Source: an uncultured Paracoccaceae bacterium
Lineage (GTDB): Bacteria > Pseudomonadota > Alphaproteobacteria > Rhodobacterales > Rhodobacteraceae
Assembly: GCA_947500055.1 (NCBI GenBank)
Contig: CANMQO010000001.1
Location: 620,001 to 684,000, forward strand
Direction of reading: 5' to 3'
DNA: 64,000 nucleotides
The notes beneath the pieces are model-generated. The model was not told where the DNA came from. It searched no databases and worked only from the letters and a program-made list of their open reading frames with translations. The position numbers and the translations under genes were made by a program. Positions 35,482 to 44,622 of the stretch are shown here, one piece after another (position 1 is the first letter of the stretch; every line of letters begins with the position of its first letter).

Positions 35482-37421
35482 TCCTTGCGCTTTGAAAAAT
35501 AGTCTTCGGTGGTGCGGGTCCTGGGCCGCTCACCCCCCTGGAACGGGTTATCGGTGGAATGGAACTGCGCTTGAATGCGACAGTTTTCGCACATCTGGAT
35601 CAGTTTTGCCGCGTCGGAGGTCGCGAACATCGCGTGATTGCCGACCAGTTTTTCCATGATTCTATCGATGGTCGATTTCGCTCCAAAAAGCGATCCGCAT
35701 TCGATGCAGGCAAATGGCTCTTCTTCGTGCAGCACCTTTTGGCTCAGTGCCATATCGGTCAGGTCGAGCTGCGGTCGCAGGGTGATGGCCTTTTCCGGGC
35801 AGATATTGCTGCAAAGTCCACATTGCAGGCAGGCATCTTCCTGAAACCGCAATTGTGGCTTGTCGGGGTTGTCGCCAAGCGCCCCGGAGGGGCAGAGCGA
35901 CACGCAGGACAAGCAGAGCGTACATGCCCCATCATCAACAACGACAGCCCCATAAGGTGCGTTTTCTGGCAAGGGCAGCAGGGTTTCATCCGGTCGCAGT
36001 GTTCTGGCGGCAAGCCGGGTGATCTGGCGACGGGAGCCGATTGGCATGATCGGATTGGGGCAGGGGGCGCTAAGCCCTGCATCTCCAAGCGCTGCGTTGA
36101 GCGCATCCGGGTCCTGCGGTTCGATCACGCTGATCCCGTCGTTACCTGCGATGGCGGTCGCCAATGCGACCTGCGCTGCAATGACGTCACGGTCGGCTTT
36201 GGGCCCGATCAAGATTGACACATCGGCAAATCCGCATGCCAACGCGCCGAGGATTTCGGCATGCCCGAATCCTGCAAGCGCATCAACTTCAAGCGGGATC
36301 ACATCCGCGGGCAACCCGTCGCTGAAACGTGCATTCAGCGCAATCAATTCCCGCCCATGGCTGTTGTCATGCACGAGCAGGCGGGGCGCATTGCCACCGG
36401 CCTTGCGGTAGGTCGTGGCCAATGCGTTGATCCGTCTGAATACGGTTTCCACCGGGGGCGCGTCATAGGCAATGGCGCCGGACGGGCAGACCGCAGCGCA
36501 GGCGCCGCAACCGGCGCAAATCATCGGATCGATGGCGACATGTTCACCTGCGGAGGTGATTGCCCCGGTTGGGCAGACATTCAGACAATTGGAGCAGGCG
36601 GGTTGTTCGGCCCGGCTATGGGCGCACATTGATGGTTCAAGTTGCACGAAAAGAGGTTGTTCAAAAGTGCCAACCAGTTGCGCCGCCTCAAATACCGCCT
36701 TTGCGATGGCCGGTTGGTAGGACGGGTCGGCGCGCAGGTATCCTTCGCGCTTTTCGTGGGCCGGGAACAAGGCGGGGTTACCGGATAGATCCAGAATGAT
36801 ATCACAGCCGGATTTTGCTCCATTTTTCGCCGGGCCAAGAGCAAAGCCACCGCGCCCGCCGGGCAGCATTTCCTGGAGTTGATCAATTGTCACCTCAAAC
36901 GCGCCCAAGGCGCCACTGGCCTGTCGCAATTGTCCAACGACGCAATCAAAGCTGCGGTTGGTGGGCAGATCACTGGATCCGTCGAGTAGTACCGTTACTG
37001 CGAGTGTGTCGCAAAGATCGGCAGCGGCTTGCAGCGCTGCGGCACCACCAATGATCAGACATGTGCCCTCAGACACGACATCGATGGTTTTCGTGGCCGG
37101 AGCGGTCAGCGTGGCCTCTGCCACGAGCGCTGCCATCTTAGGGCCAGCGGGCTGGGTGCCCCATCCGGCCCGGTCGCGCAGATCAACGAATCCCGGGAAA
37201 TCGGCGTTCAAATCTTCGGCCAGATCCTCAAATCGTTGCCGTTCCTGCTGGCAGGCGAAGATGACGTCCGAATCGGCCATTTCCTTTGCGGCACTTTCAA
37301 GCTCATCACCGCAAAGGAATGTGTAAACCTTTGAGCAGCTTAGACCTGTTGCCTTTGTGATGGTATCTGCATCAATTGACTGGCTTCCCAGGCAATCACA
37401 CAAGATCAGCTTTTTGGTCAT
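35475..37421 (-). CDS. Large 4Fe-4S ferredoxin-type protein of the formate dehydrogenase locus
   Basis: The 648-residue soluble protein has four ferredoxin motifs: CSNCLNVCPTGAI, CAGCGACAAVCPSG, CTLCLSCVSLCPSG and CLQCGLCSNICPEK. Extra Cys lie at the N-terminus (LILCDCLGSQSID, VYTFLCGDE) and the C-terminus (FACIECGSLFGAKS, MCENCR). The start at 37421 has AGGGGC upstream. Genes of this type commonly stand divergent from the DUF3305/DUF3306 genes of FDH3 loci. It may pass electrons to the dehydrogenase maturation machinery or act in sulfur insertion, but no role is established by the sequence. Confidence 0.85.
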   Translation of the reverse strand: MTKKLILCDCLGSQSIDADTITKATGLSCSKVYTFLCGDELESAAKEMADSDVIFACQQERQRFEDLAEDLNADFPGFVDLRDRAGWGTQPAGPKMAALVAEATLTAPATKTIDVVSEGTCLIIGGAAALQAAADLCDTLAVTVLLDGSSDLPTNRSFDCVVGQLRQASGALGAFEVTIDQLQEMLPGGRGGFALGPAKNGAKSGCDIILDLSGNPALFPAHEKREGYLRADPSYQPAIAKAVFEAAQLVGTFEQPLFVQLEPSMCAHSRAEQPACSNCLNVCPTGAITSAGEHVAIDPMICAGCGACAAVCPSGAIAYDAPPVETVFRRINALATTYRKAGGNAPRLLVHDNSHGRELIALNARFSDGLPADVIPLEVDALAGFGHAEILGALACGFADVSILIGPKADRDVIAAQVALATAIAGNDGISVIEPQDPDALNAALGDAGLSAPCPNPIMPIGSRRQITRLAARTLRPDETLLPLPENAPYGAVVVDDGACTLCLSCVSLCPSGALGDNPDKPQLRFQEDACLQCGLCSNICPEKAITLRPQLDLTDMALSQKVLHEEEPFACIECGSLFGAKSTIDRIMEKLVGNHAMFATSDAAKLIQMCENCRIQAQFHSTDNPFQGGERPRTRTTEDYFSKRKDH

Positions 37422-37738
37422 AACAGCCCCTGAGCAAAGACGGATACACGGCAACTTGTGGGCCGTTCGGTCACGTAAGCTATTCCTGAAACCGTTCGAA
37501 GGTAAACATCAAATCCGGCGAACCGGCGTTCGGCGATATTGTCACAGTGGCGATCAGGTACTTCAACTTTCACGGTAGTTACCTAGGGTAAACTTATGAT
37601 TTGTTGGGGTTTCCTGCATTGCCATTCATCAATCGTCCCGATGATCTGCATGGACGGCCTGATCCCAAGACAAATAGTCTCAAAAATTTTACTTTGATAT
37701 TCCTGTTCTTTAGTGCAGCATGGCGTTAGCAACGGGGC
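37422..37738. other. Divergent promoter region of the formate dehydrogenase locus
   Basis: These 317 bases separate the leftward 4Fe-4S gene from the rightward DUF3305 gene and should hold both promoters. AGTTACC (37577-37583) and GGTAAACT (37587-37594) form an imperfect inverted repeat that may be an operator. No clear FNR or sigma-54 site is seen. Confidence 0.4.
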
Positions 37739-38314
37739 GTGGGGAAGAAATTGTCAACGGAGTCAGATAGATCGACGTGCTTACCATTGGGCATAGTGGT
37801 GAGGCGCACGCCGGGCGTGACACGTTGGGCCAAGCATGTCTGGAAAGCAGTAGCCGTGTTGCCGGGTGCTGCAAATGCGTCATGGAAAGAGATGCGTCGC
37901 GAAGGTGATGCGGTCGAATACCACGCCGCGACAGTTAATCTGGAGTTGCATCGCACGGATACTGACGCCTATCTGTCGGGCCTTTCTGCCCGTGATCCCG
38001 CCATCTATGTCGTTATGCGCCCCGGATTGGATGACCAGCCGTTGGGTGTGGTTCTTGCGACTGCGTCACCTTATGAGGCGCAGGATTATGCAGATACCGG
38101 TGAGGAACTTGTCGAGAAGGTTTCGATGCCAGAGGGGCTGATCGCCTTTATCCGTGACTTCGTTGAAAAGCACCACGAGGACGAGGTGTTTGTTAAGCGT
38201 CGGCGCGACAAGAAACGCATTGATCTAGAGCAGGATGGCATCGGTGATGCCCGGATTCGCCAGATGGGGGATGTGTATCGTGCGCCCAATGGTAAGAAGG
38301 CGGCGATCCATTGA
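37739..38314 (+). CDS. DUF3305 protein
   Basis: The 191-residue product contains CLPLGIVVRRTPGVTRWAKH and EYHAATVNLELHRTDT, then ELVEKVSMPEGLIAFIRDF. This pattern is that of DUF3305, a family found only in formate dehydrogenase loci with DUF3306 and a TorD-like chaperone. It is probably a cytoplasmic maturation factor. The start is a GTG at 37739 with a weak site; a TTG four codons later is possible. The stop overlaps the DUF3306 start. Confidence 0.85.
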   Translation: MGKKLSTESDRSTCLPLGIVVRRTPGVTRWAKHVWKAVAVLPGAANASWKEMRREGDAVEYHAATVNLELHRTDTDAYLSGLSARDPAIYVVMRPGLDDQPLGVVLATASPYEAQDYADTGEELVEKVSMPEGLIAFIRDFVEKHHEDEVFVKRRRDKKRIDLEQDGIGDARIRQMGDVYRAPNGKKAAIH

Positions 38315-38922
38315 GTGGTGTCGCAGATATCTGGTCACGCCGAAAAGCGGCTGTGCAAGCGGAAGCGGATCAGGAAAGAGCTGCGTCAGATGCCGCACTG
38401 GTTGTTGAAGAGCAACAGAAATTCGACACAATGAGCGATGCGGAAGTGCTGGAGGCACTTGAACTTCCGGACCCCGACACTTTGAAAATGGGTGATGATT
38501 TCAAAGGGTTCATGGGCAAAGCTGTTCCGGATCGCATTCGCAGACGCGCCTTGCGCGCCCTATGGCGGTCTAATCCGGTTTTGGCGAATGTGGATCAGCT
38601 TGTTGATTACGGAGAAGACTTCACCGACAGCGCAACAGTGATAGAAAACATGCAAACGGCCTATCAGGTGGGCAAGGGCATGTTGAAACATGTCGAGGCC
38701 ATGGCCAGGCAGGCTGAGGGTGAGGACATGCCCAAATCGGAGATGGCAGCTGAGGTCGAACCCGGCATCGTGGCCGACGAGCCGCTGATCGCTTTGGAAG
38801 AAGTGGATGATTCGGTGCCCGAGGCCGCAGCGCCTGTGACGGAAGTTGAGGATGATGTTCCGGAGCCGCCGATTGGGGCCCGTCCGCGTCGAATGGTTTT
38901 TCAAGCAGAGGAAGTATCTTGA
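38311..38922 (+). CDS. DUF3306 protein
   Basis: The 203-residue product begins MSGVADIWSRRKAAVQAEAD, the typical WSRRK opening of DUF3306. VLEALELPDPDTLKMGDDF and RRRALRALWRSNPVLANVD follow. The C-terminal third is acidic and low in complexity. The start is a TTG that overlaps the preceding TGA (TTGA). No role is known beyond its constant pairing with DUF3305 in formate dehydrogenase loci, where it is thought to help assembly. Confidence 0.85.
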   Translation: MSGVADIWSRRKAAVQAEADQERAASDAALVVEEQQKFDTMSDAEVLEALELPDPDTLKMGDDFKGFMGKAVPDRIRRRALRALWRSNPVLANVDQLVDYGEDFTDSATVIENMQTAYQVGKGMLKHVEAMARQAEGEDMPKSEMAAEVEPGIVADEPLIALEEVDDSVPEAAAPVTEVEDDVPEPPIGARPRRMVFQAEEVS

Positions 38923-39524
38923 CCGCAGCCGAGAGCATAACTGTGTCGACCGAGGATCGTCTGCGCGCCGATCTTTACAATTTTCTTGGGCTGGTTCTGT
39001 CTGGGCCACCGGATCAGCTTTTGTTGGATCAATGCGCCGGATTGTCCGGAGATGACACTGAGCTGGGGCAGGCGATCAGCGCATTGTCCCGCGTTGCCAA
39101 AGTATCAAAGCCGAAGGCGGTGCAGACAGAATTCAACGCTTTGTTTGTCGGCTTGGGGCGGGGTGAGTTGTTGCCTTATGCAAGCTATTACCTGACGGGA
39201 TTTTTGAATGAAAAACCACTAGCCGCATTGCGTGCTGATATGGTAGCCCAAGGTATGACCCGTGCCGAAAACGTTTTCGAGCCGGAGGACAATATCGCAT
39301 CATTGATGGAAATGATGGCGGGTATGATTGTGGGGCGGTTTCGGGCCCCTGCAGCGCTTGATGCGCAAAGAGTGTTCTTTAACAAGCACATAGCCCCGTG
39401 GGCATCACATTGCTTTGCCGATATGGAGGCAGCCAAGACATCCGTTTTCTATGCTTCGGTGGGGAGCGTTGGCAAAGCATTTTTGGAGATTGAACGCGAG
39501 GCGTTCAGAATGACAGCAGGGTAG
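38919..39524 (+). CDS. TorD/DmsD-family molybdoenzyme chaperone
   Basis: The 201-residue all-helical protein has LRADLYNFLGLVLSGPPD near its start and VQTEFNALFVGLGRGELLPY in the middle, the usual signature of TorD-like redox-enzyme maturation proteins. DNIASLMEMMAGMIVGRF follows. Such chaperones bind the Tat signal of the catalytic subunit and hold it until the cofactor is inserted. It starts with TTG overlapping the preceding stop (TTGA), with AGGAAG upstream. The FDH genes follow directly. Confidence 0.87.
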   Translation: MTAAESITVSTEDRLRADLYNFLGLVLSGPPDQLLLDQCAGLSGDDTELGQAISALSRVAKVSKPKAVQTEFNALFVGLGRGELLPYASYYLTGFLNEKPLAALRADMVAQGMTRAENVFEPEDNIASLMEMMAGMIVGRFRAPAALDAQRVFFNKHIAPWASHCFADMEAAKTSVFYASVGSVGKAFLEIEREAFRMTAG

Positions 39525-39580
39525 CACCTTGCGCGAACTTGGTAGGGATGCCTGCCGCAAACAGGGAAGGGAGACATCCC

Positions 39581-39766
39581 ATGACACAGCAAAAGAAAAG
39601 CACCAGCAGGCGCGATTTTCTGAAACTGGCTGGAACAACTGCACCGGCGGCAGCCGTTGCAATGGTGACGGCAACCACGGCAGAGGCGCAACCTGTCGAT
39701 CTGACATCTGAAAAGATGCAGGATACCGATCACACGCGCGCTTACCTGGATAGCACCCGCTTTTAA
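39581..39766 (+). CDS. Formate dehydrogenase region Tat-signal small protein
   Basis: The 61-residue protein has a full twin-arginine signal, STSRRDFLKLAG, a hydrophobic stretch and the cleavage region TTAEAQP. A mature part of only about 25 residues remains. This matches the small TAT-target protein found beside FDH alpha genes (TIGR02811 type). It may help recruit the Tat machinery or form a tiny subunit. GGGAAGGGAG lies upstream of the ATG. Confidence 0.87.
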   Translation: MTQQKKSTSRRDFLKLAGTTAPAAAVAMVTATTAEAQPVDLTSEKMQDTDHTRAYLDSTRF

Positions 39767-39829
39767 GGCGAGCGCTAAGAAGACAAAGAGACCTAGCCAC
39801 CGCATGATGGCAGCAGGGGAGAAGAAGAC

Positions 39830-42724
39830 ATGTTGAGAAAAAAGACAAACGGAACCGCGAGGCGGACCGGCCGACCCGGGATTTTGGCAAATGTTGCCGA
39901 TAAGTCGGTCGATCGTCGCGCCTTTTTGCGTGGTTCGGGACTGGCGATTGGTGGTCTTGCTGCCATTTCGGCCACCGGTGGTGCCGTTGCACCCGCAGCA
40001 GCGCAAACAGCCTCTGCGGTCGTTGAGACGGTGAAATCTGTTTGTACGCATTGCTCCGTCGGCTGCACGGTGATCGCGGAAGTGTCAAACGGCGTTTGGA
40101 CAGGGCAGGAGCCCGGTTGGGACAGCCCGTTTAACCTGGGCGCCCATTGCGCCAAAGGGGCATCTGTCCGCGAGCACGCCCATGGTGAACGCCGCCTGAA
40201 ATATCCGATGAAGAAAGAGAATGGCGAATGGGTCCGCATCAGCTGGGACCAGGCCATCGACGAAATCGGCGACGGCATGATGAAGATACGCGGCGAAAGC
40301 GGCCCTGATTCCGTCTATTGGCTTGGCTCTGCCAAGCATAACAACGAACAGGCCTATCTGTTCCGCAAGTTCGCTGCCTATTGGGGCACGAATAACGTCG
40401 ATCATCAGGCGCGCATTTGTCACTCGACCACTGTTGCAGGTGTTGCGAATACATGGGGCTACGGCGCCATGACCAACAGCTACAACGATATCCATAATTC
40501 AAAGGCGATCTTTGTCATCGGTGGTAACCCTGCTGAGGCACACCCGGTTTCGCTGCTGCACCTGCTGAAGGCGAAAGAGCAGAACAATGCGCCTTTGATC
40601 GTGTGCGACCCGCGGTTCACCCGGACCGCCGCCCACGCTGACGAATATGTGCGCTTCCGTCCCGGAACCGATGTTGCATTGGTGTGGGGTATTCTGTGGC
40701 ATATCTTTGAAAACGGTTGGGAAGATCAGGAATTCATCCGCACCCGTGTTTGGGGCATGGACCAGATCAAGGACGAAGTGGCCCGCTGGACCCCTGAAGA
40801 GGTAGAGCGCGTGACGGGCGCACCCGGTGAGCAGCTGCGCCGCGTTGCCCGGACCATGGCAAATAACCGTCCAGGCACTGTCATCTGGTGCATGGGTGGC
40901 ACGCAGCACACCAACGGGAACAACAATACCCGCGCTTATTGTGTGTTGCAGCTGGCCCTTGGCAACATGGGGACGTCTGGTGGTGGCACAAACATATTCC
41001 GCGGCCACGACAATGTGCAAGGCGCAACTGACCTTGGCGTTTTGTCCCACACATTGCCCGGATACTACGGCTTGTCCAAAGGCGCATGGGCGCATTGGGC
41101 ACGTGTCTGGGGGGAAGACCCGGAATGGTTGACAGCGCAGTTTGCTGCCGGTGAGAAGGATTCAGAAGGCAATGATACATCGCTTCAGAACCTGACCGGT
41201 ATTCCCGTGTCGCGCTGGATCGATGGTGTGTTGGAAGATCCCGACAATATGGACAACCCTGACAAGGTGCGTGCAATGGTGTTGTGGGGCCATGCGCCCA
41301 ACTCACAGACCCGGATGAAGGAAATGAAGACCGCGATGGAGCAGTTGGACATGCTTGTCGTCGTCGATCCGTATCCAACAGTGTCGGCTGTGTTGCATGA
41401 CCGGACGGATGGTGTGTACCTTCTGCCAGCCTGTACCCAGTTCGAGACACGCGGGTCCGCCACAGCATCAAACCGGTCGCTGCAGTGGCGTGATCGGGTG
41501 GTTGAGCCGCTCTTTGAATCGAAGCCTGATGAAGTCATCATGGCAAAATTCGCCAACAAGTTTGGCTGGGCCGACCGGCTGTTCCGCAATATCGAGATGG
41601 AAGATGCAGAAACGCCAGTCGTTGAAAGCATCACCCGCGAGTTCAACCGTGGCATGTGGACCATCGGCTATACCGGTCAAAGCCCGGAGCGGATCAAGAT
41701 GCACATGGCGAACCAGCATACATTCGACCGTACAACATTGCGTGCGAATGGTGGCCCTGCCGATGGTGACTACTACGGAATGCCATGGCCAAGCTGGGGT
41801 ACTGCCGAGATGAACCACCCTGGCACGCCCAACCTTTACGACATGTCCAAGCGCGTGTCCGAAGGTGGTCTGACATTCCGCGCCCGGTTCGGTGTGGAAC
41901 GGGATGGTGACAATTTGCTGGCCGAAGGTGTTGCATCGCTCGATTCCGATATTCAGGACGGCTACCCTGAATTCACCATGCAGATGCTTATGGACCTTGG
42001 TTGGGACAGTGAGCTGACCGATGAAGAACGCGCGACAATTGATGCCATTGCGGGCCCCAACACCAACTGGAAGACGGACCTTTCCGGCGGTATCCAGCGG
42101 GTTGCCATAGCACATGAATGTGCGCCGTTCGGGAACGCCAAGGCACGTGCTGTTGTCTGGACCTTCCCGGACCCTGTACCGGTTCACCGCGAACCGCTTT
42201 ACACCAACCGTCGCGATCTGGTGGAGGATTATCCGACCTATGAGGACCGGAAATTCTATCGTCTGCCAACCATGTATGCGTCGATCCAGAGCCAGGATTT
42301 CAGTAAGGAATATCCAATGGTTCTGACCTCCGGGCGTTTGGTGGAATACGAAGGCGGTGGTGATGAATCCCGGTCTAACCCCTGGTTGGCCGAGCTTCAG
42401 CAGGACATGTTCGTGGAAATCAACACACGTGACGCCAACAACCTGGGGATCCGTGACGGAACGCAAGTTTGGGTCGAAGGTCCGGAGGGTGCGAAGGTCA
42501 AGGTCATGGCCATGATCACAGAGCGGGTCGGTGAAGGCGTGGCCTTTATGCCCTTCCACTTCGGTGGGCATTTCGAGGGCGCGGACCTGCGGGACAAATA
42601 CCCGTCGGGGGCTGACCCTTACGTTTTGGGCGAAAGTTCCAACACCGCCCAGACATATGGCTACGATTCAGTGACCCAGATGCAAGAGACGAAAGCCACT
42701 CTTTGCAAAATCTGGTCAGCATAA
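39830..42724 (+). CDS. Formate dehydrogenase alpha (catalytic) subunit
   Basis: The 964-residue periplasmic molybdopterin enzyme oxidises formate to CO2. Near the N-terminus it has a Tat signal, DRRAFLRGSGLAIGG. The 4Fe-4S ligands are Cys72, Cys75, Cys79 and Cys107. The metal ligand in RICHSTTVAG is Cys197, where some homologues have selenocysteine, so no UGA recoding is needed. GHDNVQGATDLG and the C-terminal dinucleotide-binding domain are complete. The metal is Mo or W; the tungstate importer downstream favours W. Beta and gamma subunit genes follow. Confidence 0.95.
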   Translation: MLRKKTNGTARRTGRPGILANVADKSVDRRAFLRGSGLAIGGLAAISATGGAVAPAAAQTASAVVETVKSVCTHCSVGCTVIAEVSNGVWTGQEPGWDSPFNLGAHCAKGASVREHAHGERRLKYPMKKENGEWVRISWDQAIDEIGDGMMKIRGESGPDSVYWLGSAKHNNEQAYLFRKFAAYWGTNNVDHQARICHSTTVAGVANTWGYGAMTNSYNDIHNSKAIFVIGGNPAEAHPVSLLHLLKAKEQNNAPLIVCDPRFTRTAAHADEYVRFRPGTDVALVWGILWHIFENGWEDQEFIRTRVWGMDQIKDEVARWTPEEVERVTGAPGEQLRRVARTMANNRPGTVIWCMGGTQHTNGNNNTRAYCVLQLALGNMGTSGGGTNIFRGHDNVQGATDLGVLSHTLPGYYGLSKGAWAHWARVWGEDPEWLTAQFAAGEKDSEGNDTSLQNLTGIPVSRWIDGVLEDPDNMDNPDKVRAMVLWGHAPNSQTRMKEMKTAMEQLDMLVVVDPYPTVSAVLHDRTDGVYLLPACTQFETRGSATASNRSLQWRDRVVEPLFESKPDEVIMAKFANKFGWADRLFRNIEMEDAETPVVESITREFNRGMWTIGYTGQSPERIKMHMANQHTFDRTTLRANGGPADGDYYGMPWPSWGTAEMNHPGTPNLYDMSKRVSEGGLTFRARFGVERDGDNLLAEGVASLDSDIQDGYPEFTMQMLMDLGWDSELTDEERATIDAIAGPNTNWKTDLSGGIQRVAIAHECAPFGNAKARAVVWTFPDPVPVHREPLYTNRRDLVEDYPTYEDRKFYRLPTMYASIQSQDFSKEYPMVLTSGRLVEYEGGGDESRSNPWLAELQQDMFVEINTRDANNLGIRDGTQVWVEGPEGAKVKVMAMITERVGEGVAFMPFHFGGHFEGADLRDKYPSGADPYVLGESSNTAQTYGYDSVTQMQETKATLCKIWSA

Positions 42725-42737
42725 GGGAGAATGAGAG

Positions 42738-43331
42738 ATGGCAAGAGCTAAGTTTCTCGTAGACGCTGAACGCTGCATCGAATGCAACGCCTGTGTCACC
42801 GCTTGTAAGAACGAGCATGAGGTGCCGTGGGGCATCAACCGTCGGAAAGTTGTCACCATCAACGACGGCAAACCCGGCGAGAGGTCAATCTCGGTCGCGT
42901 GCATGCATTGTTCGGATGCGCCATGTATGGCGGTTTGCCCTGTTGACTGCTTCTACCAGAATGAGGAAGGGGTGGTTCTGCACTCCAAGGACCTCTGCAT
43001 TGGGTGTGGCTACTGTTTTTATGCGTGCCCGTTTGGCGCGCCGCAGTATCCGCAGGCAGGCAACTTTGGTTCGCGCGGCAAGATGGACAAATGCACCTTC
43101 TGTGCCGGTGGCCCGGAGGATACGCATTCTACAGCTGAATTCGCCAAATATGGCCGCAACCGGATCGCGGAAGGCAAGTTGCCGATCTGTGCGGAAATGT
43201 GCGCGACCAAGGCGCTGCTGGCGGGCGATGGCGACGTCGTATCCGGCATCTATCGGGAGCGTGTCGTAGCGCGCGGCTTCGGCTCGGGTGCTTGGGGCTG
43301 GGGTACAGCCTACGAACAGAAGGGCGGCTAA
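42738..43331 (+). CDS. Formate dehydrogenase FDH3 beta subunit (4Fe-4S)
   Basis: The 197-residue ferredoxin-like subunit passes electrons from the alpha subunit to the membrane subunit. Cys clusters are CIECNACVTACKNEHE, CMHCSDAPCMAVCPVD, CIGCGYCFYACPFG and CTFCAGG, with later Cys in PICAEMCATKALL, giving four 4Fe-4S clusters. A clear GGGAG site precedes the ATG, 13 bases after the alpha stop. The length fits the FDH3 type rather than the larger FdnH. Confidence 0.93.
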   Translation: MARAKFLVDAERCIECNACVTACKNEHEVPWGINRRKVVTINDGKPGERSISVACMHCSDAPCMAVCPVDCFYQNEEGVVLHSKDLCIGCGYCFYACPFGAPQYPQAGNFGSRGKMDKCTFCAGGPEDTHSTAEFAKYGRNRIAEGKLPICAEMCATKALLAGDGDVVSGIYRERVVARGFGSGAWGWGTAYEQKGG

Positions 43332-43419
43332 GGCCCTTCTAACCCGATCACAAACTGCAAATATGGGCGGTCTGACTGCGGATCGCCCTGTTTGTACCTA
43401 TGATATGCAGAGGAATGCC

Positions 43420-44622
43420 ATGTTTCGCCAATTGCTTGTCCTGCTTTTTTCAGTCTTTTTGGTTTCGTCCGCTTTCGCACAAGAGCAGCCTGCGCCGACC
43501 CCAGATCGTTCTGCGACAGGTGGTGCCCAGACGTTGGAGGACATTCTTGCCCGTCAACGCGGTGAAGAGATCGACAACGGGTTTCGCAGCGACGCGACAG
43601 GCAATCCGGAAGGTGCGGCTGATCTGTCTGGCCAGCTGGGCACGCTTGGCGGCGTTTCCGATGCTGAGATGTGGCGGGGACTGCGTTTCAATGAGGCCGA
43701 TGTAACAGCTTCAAACAATGGTCCCGGTGCGACGATACTCGTGCAGGATGGTGGCATGCGTTGGCTGACATTCCGGGAGGGGCCGTTGGCAACCTATGGA
43801 AGCTATCTGCTCCTCGCGACGCTTGGCGCATTGCTTCTGTTTTTCCTCGCTCGGGGGCGCATTCGGATTGATGGCGAAAAAACCGGACGCCGGATCGAAC
43901 GTTTCAAGGCAATCGAGCGTTTCGGCCACTGGTTGCTTGCCGGATCGTTCATTCTGCTGGGTATTACCGGCCTTATCTCATTGCTGGGGCGGAAGTTGCT
44001 TATTCCTGCCTTTGGGCATGAATCCTTTGCTTTCATCGCTGGCGCATCGAAATGGGTTCACAACAACGTTTCATGGGCGTTTATCGTTGGGCTTGTGATG
44101 ATCTTTGTGATGTGGGTCCTTCACAATCTGCCGGATCGGACAGATGTCAAATGGCTGTTGAAAGGCGGCGGGATCTTTACAAAAAGCCACCCGCCCGCCA
44201 AAAAATTCAATGCTGGTCAAAAACTGATTTTCTGGTCTGTGATCATCTTGGGTGGTTCGATTGCGGCATCCGGTCTTGCACTGCTTTTCCCATTCGAGCT
44301 CAATATGTTCGCGGCCACTTTTGCCAAGATGAACAGTTTTGGCATTTCGGGCATTCTGGGGTTAGGTGAGTTGCCGACGGAGCTTTCTCCGCACGAGGAA
44401 ATGCAGTTTGCCCAGCTTTGGCACGCGATTGTCAGTTTCATTCTGATGGCCATCATCCTGGCGCATATCTATATCGGCTCGGTCGGGATGGAAGGTGCCT
44501 ATGACGCCATGGGCTCTGGTCAGGTCGAGGAGCAGTGGGCGCGCGAGCACCATTCTCTTTGGGTGGACGAGGTGAAGGCAAAAGAGGGTAACGCGCCCGA
44601 AGGTGCGACGCCCGCTGAATAG
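43420..44622 (+). CDS. Formate dehydrogenase gamma (cytochrome b) subunit
   Basis: The 400-residue protein has a signal peptide (FLVSSAFAQ). A periplasmic region of about 100 residues and then a four-helix di-heme cytochrome b domain follow, with His in ERFGHWLLAGSF, ASKWVHNNVSW and QFAQLWHAIVSF. It anchors the enzyme and passes electrons to quinone. The ATG at 43420 has GAGGAAT seven bases upstream; the longer frame to 43288 is rejected. The next gene starts immediately after its stop. Confidence 0.92.
   Translation: MFRQLLVLLFSVFLVSSAFAQEQPAPTPDRSATGGAQTLEDILARQRGEEIDNGFRSDATGNPEGAADLSGQLGTLGGVSDAEMWRGLRFNEADVTASNNGPGATILVQDGGMRWLTFREGPLATYGSYLLLATLGALLLFFLARGRIRIDGEKTGRRIERFKAIERFGHWLLAGSFILLGITGLISLLGRKLLIPAFGHESFAFIAGASKWVHNNVSWAFIVGLVMIFVMWVLHNLPDRTDVKWLLKGGGIFTKSHPPAKKFNAGQKLIFWSVIILGGSIAASGLALLFPFELNMFAATFAKMNSFGISGILGLGELPTELSPHEEMQFAQLWHAIVSFILMAIILAHIYIGSVGMEGAYDAMGSGQVEEQWAREHHSLWVDEVKAKEGNAPEGATPAE

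Noticed and set aside
40418..40420. Possible selenocysteine site in FDH alpha
   Set aside because: The metal-ligand codon is TGT (Cys), not TGA, so no recoding element is needed.
41468..42571. 367-codon frame antisense to FDH alpha
   Set aside because: It lies wholly inside a strongly supported gene and has no ribosome site or recognisable domain.
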